Source of the DNA: Fulvivirga lutea
Lineage (GTDB): Bacteria; Bacteroidota; Bacteroidia; Cytophagales; Cyclobacteriaceae
Direction of reading: 5' to 3'
Length of the DNA stretch: 64,000 nt
Assembly (NCBI RefSeq): GCF_017068455.1
Contig: NZ_CP070608.1
Coordinates: 544,501 to 608,500 of the forward strand
Part shown: one piece after another, positions 61,541 to 64,000 of the stretch
Numbering within the stretch: the stretch's first letter is position 1
Layout: every line of letters begins with the position of its first letter
Position numbers and translations under genes: made by a program
Notes under the pieces: generated by a model
Told to the model about the DNA's origin: nothing
Databases searched by the model: none
What the model saw: the letters and a program-made list of their open reading frames with translations, nothing else

Positions 61541-62125
61541 ATGAAATATCTTAACATTTTTATGTTGGCCTTATTAATAGGCTTTACATCTTGCGATGAT
61601 GACGATGCTCCTGCAGCAGAAAATGAAGAAGAAGTAATTGATAACGTTATTCTGACGTTTACTCCAGCTGGTTCATCAGCCCCAGTAGTTGTCTCAGCCA
61701 TTGATCCTGACGGTGATGGTGCCGCTGATTTTACCACACCTTCCATAACTCTTTCAACTGATGAGACTTATACACTTACATTATCCGTTAATAATATTGC
61801 CGAAGGTGAAGACATCACTGCAGAAATTAGAGAAGAAGATGAAGAGCATATGTTCTTTTTTGAATTCACTTCAGGTTTGTTCGCTGACCCCGCAGGCAAT
61901 GGTAACGTTGATAGCCGAGATGGAGCTGTAAATTATGACGCCTCAGAAAATGATGCTGCTGGTTACCCATTAGGTTTAACTACGGTATGGCAAACTGCAG
62001 CAACCGCTCAATCTGGAACATTCAGAATTATTCTCAAGCATCAGCCTGATATTAAATCTGCTACATCCACTGCACAAGATGGTGAAAGTGATATTGACTT
62101 AGAATTTGATATTACAATTAACTGA
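61541..62125 (+). CDS. Acidic lipoprotein linked to the TonB receptor
   Basis: 194 residues from the ATG at 61541; a reading from 61493 would start inside the operator palindromes and is rejected. The lipoprotein signal ends IGFTSCDDDDAP (Cys at about 15), with Asp/Glu-rich start, Asp-rich loop DPDGDGAADF and EEDEEHMFFFEFTSG. Relatives are found beside similar receptors in Bacteroidota and from memory carry a vague 'type 1 periplasmic binding fold' name. A surface or periplasmic metal-binding partner of the receptor is a reasonable guess. A bidirectional terminator follows. Confidence 0.78.
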   Translation: MKYLNIFMLALLIGFTSCDDDDAPAAENEEEVIDNVILTFTPAGSSAPVVVSAIDPDGDGAADFTTPSITLSTDETYTLTLSVNNIAEGEDITAEIREEDEEHMFFFEFTSGLFADPAGNGNVDSRDGAVNYDASENDAAGYPLGLTTVWQTAATAQSGTFRIILKHQPDIKSATSTAQDGESDIDLEFDITIN

Positions 62126-62159
62126 TATTCTCTTTTTGGTTTAGGTTGAAATCAGTTAC

Positions 62160-62189
62160 AACCTCCTCGGCAATCGGGGAGGTTTTTTT
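62160..62189 (+). terminator. Rho-independent terminator after the acidic lipoprotein
   Basis: A stem AACCTCC/GGAGGTT (62160-62166 and 62178-62184) is followed by seven T. It lies between convergent genes and may serve both. Confidence 0.85.
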
Positions 62190-62919
62190 ATGATACTTTT
62201 ATTAGAAACTTTTCCAACTCTTTCAGCTTGATTCTACCCTCGTAGAAAGCCTTACCAAAGATCACCGCAAATACGCCCATTTCATTCAACTTTTCAATGT
62301 CGCTAATATCTCTCACGCCACCACTAGCTAAAAGGCATATATCAGGAAATCTTTCCATCATTTTGTTGTATAGATCAAAACCTGGTCCTTCCATTACACC
62401 ATCTTTAGAAATGTCTGTGGTTTTTACATATTTCAAACCTCTGGAATAGAAATAGTCGATGTGGTCAAATAAATCCAGCTCTGTTTGTTTTTGCCAACCC
62501 CGAATTGATATCTTCTCATTTAGTGCGTCAGCACCTAATGTAATTTTCTCCCTACCATAAGAAATAATCCAAGAAGCAAATAATTCTTTTCTGCTTACAG
62601 CAATACTGGCAGCAGTGATATAGCTGGCTCCATACTCGTAGGCCTTTGAAATATCTCCATCGGTATGAATACCACCTGTAAAATCTACTTTTAAATTGGT
62701 ATGGCCGGCAATGGCTTCCAAAATATGATAATTAACAGGCTGGCCGCGTCTGGCTCCATCTAAATCCACCAAATGCACTACCTCTATGCCATGATCTTCA
62801 AAGGTTTTAGCCAAATCGATGGGCGTTTGATCATATACCTTTTCTTTGCTAAAATCTCCTTGCTGGAGCCTAGTCACCTTGCCATCTATGATTGCGATAG
62901 AGGGTATTATTTGAATCAT
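62188..62919 (-). CDS. HisA-like (beta/alpha)8 isomerase with first catalytic Asp replaced
   Basis: 243 residues, full HisA length. The barrel motifs are present: VVHLVDLDGARRGQPVN, DFTGGIHTDGDI (phosphate loop), LGADALNEKISIRGW, TTDISKDGVMEGP with the second catalytic Asp, and LLASGGVRDISDI. The opening reads IIPSIAIIDGKVTRLQQGD, so the Asp found at this place in HisA (IPA-x-D-x) is Ala9. HisA normally isomerises ProFAR in histidine synthesis. This protein may have lost that activity or work on something else; no other his gene is in the window. Confidence 0.82.
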   Translation of the reverse strand: MIQIIPSIAIIDGKVTRLQQGDFSKEKVYDQTPIDLAKTFEDHGIEVVHLVDLDGARRGQPVNYHILEAIAGHTNLKVDFTGGIHTDGDISKAYEYGASYITAASIAVSRKELFASWIISYGREKITLGADALNEKISIRGWQKQTELDLFDHIDYFYSRGLKYVKTTDISKDGVMEGPGFDLYNKMMERFPDICLLASGGVRDISDIEKLNEMGVFAVIFGKAFYEGRIKLKELEKFLIKVS

Positions 62920-63070
62920 ATTATCTTAACTTTTAGAGACTACAATTCTAACCAACCATTGCCGATTGGCTGTAATTAATTTGTTAAATAATTATCAAAA
63001 ATTGGCCGAAGGAATTCACACAGCACTTTACTCGTTAATCCTAAGGGGAAATGGTAAAGTACTAAAATAA

Positions 63071-63760
63071 TTACAATTTAACAAGCTTAAACCCCTCTCC
63101 GTGTATGGTTAGAATCTGGATATTTTCATCTGCTTTCAGGTGTTTTCTGAGCTTGGTAATGTACACATCCATACTGCGGGCATTAAAATAAGAATCGTCA
63201 CCCCAAATATGCTTTAATGCAAGCGTTCGGGTAAGCACCTTGTTTTGATATGACACAAGCATTTTAAGCAGCTCATTTTCCTTGGTAGTCAACTTACTCT
63301 CTTCACCATCTTTGGCCAATAACCTTCTTGTAGGATCGAAAGTAAAGCTACCCAATGAGATGGGACCTTCAACTGAAGACGTATTGGGTGCAACTCTTTT
63401 AAAAATGGCTTTGATTCTTAGCAAGAGCTCCTCCATACTAAAAGGCTTGGTGATATAATCGTCTGCTCCAATTTTAAAACCTTTAATAGTATCTTCTTTC
63501 ATCGACTTTGCTGTTAGGTAAATGATTGGCACCTCTTCATCGATCTCTCTAATAGTTGAGCCTAACTCAAACCCATCAATCTTCGGCATCATTACATCTA
63601 ACAAACACAAATTATATTTCCCTTTGGCAAACATGGTTTTGCCCTGTTCACCATCTCGTGCCAACTGAATGTGATAGCCTTTCAGCTCCAGATATTCTTT
63701 TAATATCTGGCCAAGGTTTGGGTCGTCCTCTACCAGAAGTATTTTTTGTTTATCGTTCAT
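63071..63760 (-). CDS. OmpR/PhoB-type response regulator
   Basis: 229 residues from the ATG at 63760. A reading from 63817 would extend 57 bases into the kinase gene without homology. The receiver domain has EDD at 11-13, the phospho-acceptor Asp55 in LCLLDVMMPKIDG, the Lys in DYITKPF, and the C-terminal winged helix (ISLGSFTFDPTRRLLAKDGE to TIHGEGFKLVKL). It is encoded immediately downstream of its kinase with an 11-base overlap, so it should be the kinase's partner. Target genes are unknown. Confidence 0.93.
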   Translation of the reverse strand: MNDKQKILLVEDDPNLGQILKEYLELKGYHIQLARDGEQGKTMFAKGKYNLCLLDVMMPKIDGFELGSTIREIDEEVPIIYLTAKSMKEDTIKGFKIGADDYITKPFSMEELLLRIKAIFKRVAPNTSSVEGPISLGSFTFDPTRRLLAKDGEESKLTTKENELLKMLVSYQNKVLTRTLALKHIWGDDSYFNARSMDVYITKLRKHLKADENIQILTIHGEGFKLVKL

Positions 63761-64000
63761 TGGGCAAATAAATTTTAAATGTACTTCCTTTTCCAAGCTC
63801 AGACTCTGCCTCAACATACCCTTCGTGCCTGTCTATAATAGTTTTAACATAGCTTAATCCTAAACCAAAACCTTTCACATCATGCCTGTCGCCAGTATGT
63901 GCCCTATAGAATTTTTCAAAAATATGCTTGAGTGTTTCAGAATCCATTCCCATTCCATTATCAGTAATCTCTAACCATATACCTTTCGACTTATTATAAC
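63750..64000 (-). CDS. Sensor histidine kinase, C-terminal part (cut by window edge)
   Basis: Only the ATPase end is visible and the frame is open to the right edge: ITDNGMGMDSETLKHIF is the G1 region, FYRAHTGDRHDVKGFGLGLS the F and G2 region, and STFKIYLPNER the end. This is the usual shape of HATPase in Bacteroidota sensor kinases. The response regulator gene follows with an overlap. Confidence 0.92.
   Translation of the reverse strand, partial: YNKSKGIWLEITDNGMGMDSETLKHIFEKFYRAHTGDRHDVKGFGLGLSYVKTIIDRHEGYVEAESELGKGSTFKIYLPNER

Noticed and set aside
1-64000. tRNA or rRNA genes
   Set aside because: I looked through all gaps and saw no cloverleaf or rRNA-like sequence; a dedicated tRNAscan/Infernal run was not possible.

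Overview
The window looks like a chromosomal segment of a free-living Bacteroidota bacterium, most likely of the Cytophagales/Cytophagia (this placement is inference). The signs are: low GC; lipoproteins with a Cys directly after a short signal; a very large secreted Asp-box propeller protein with a C-terminal type IX secretion (Por) tail; a MurF-alanine racemase fusion; a CarboxypepD_reg/TonB receptor; a choice-of-anchor-L/OmpA protein; and promoters of the Bacteroidota type (TTG, about 20 bp, TAnnTTTG) in front of several genes. Both edges cut genes: a sensor kinase enters at the left edge, and a second sensor kinase followed by its response regulator leaves at the right edge.

Layout. 1-5.65 kb (+): kinase C-terminus, a small lipoprotein, the 1220-residue secreted propeller protein and an LEA-type lipoprotein. 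5.65-13.9 kb (-): an OmpA-like protein, then a compact run ytoQ-hutF-hutG-small coiled coil-GH3 hexosaminidase-PBP4-DinB-two thioredoxin-fold proteins. It combines the end of histidine degradation with wall turnover and thiol redox. 13.9-14.4 kb is an AT-rich gap with DnaA-box-like repeats. 14.4-20.2 kb: ClC chloride channel, nitronate monooxygenase, a VOC protein and a two-gene glycosyltransferase operon. 20.3-32.2 kb (+): lipoprotein, class V aminotransferase, alpha/beta hydrolase, PadR plus FtsX-type permease, a glutamate-cysteine-ligase-like/CBS fusion with an aspartoacylase-like partner, and TetR-FabF-TfoX under a promoter with a perfect operator in its spacer. 32.2-36.4 kb (-): a PIN/ribbon-helix-helix toxin-antitoxin pair, a GAF protein and a periplasmic RidA. 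36.5-43.8 kb: tag, prfA, lipoproteins, cry-DASH and LemA.

43.8-49.2 kb is the most unusual part. Six small unrelated + strand genes are separated by 40-270 bp non-coding segments that are related to each other and rich in inverted repeats. Two of these genes are bracketed by perfectly complementary 9-mers of the GTT...AAC type (GTTAGCGGT/ACCGCTAAC and GTTATGGGC/GCCCATAAC). This is the arrangement expected for integron gene cassettes with attC-like sites. No integrase lies in the window.

49.2-64 kb: membrane protein, an unusual PLP enzyme, small stress-type proteins, a mini membrane-anchored winged-helix regulator, an S41 peptidase, a csaA-GNAT-murF/alr operon, a probable metal-uptake unit (TonB receptor plus acidic lipoprotein, each behind TGCAA-type palindromes), a HisA-like protein lacking its first catalytic Asp, and the two-component system at the edge.
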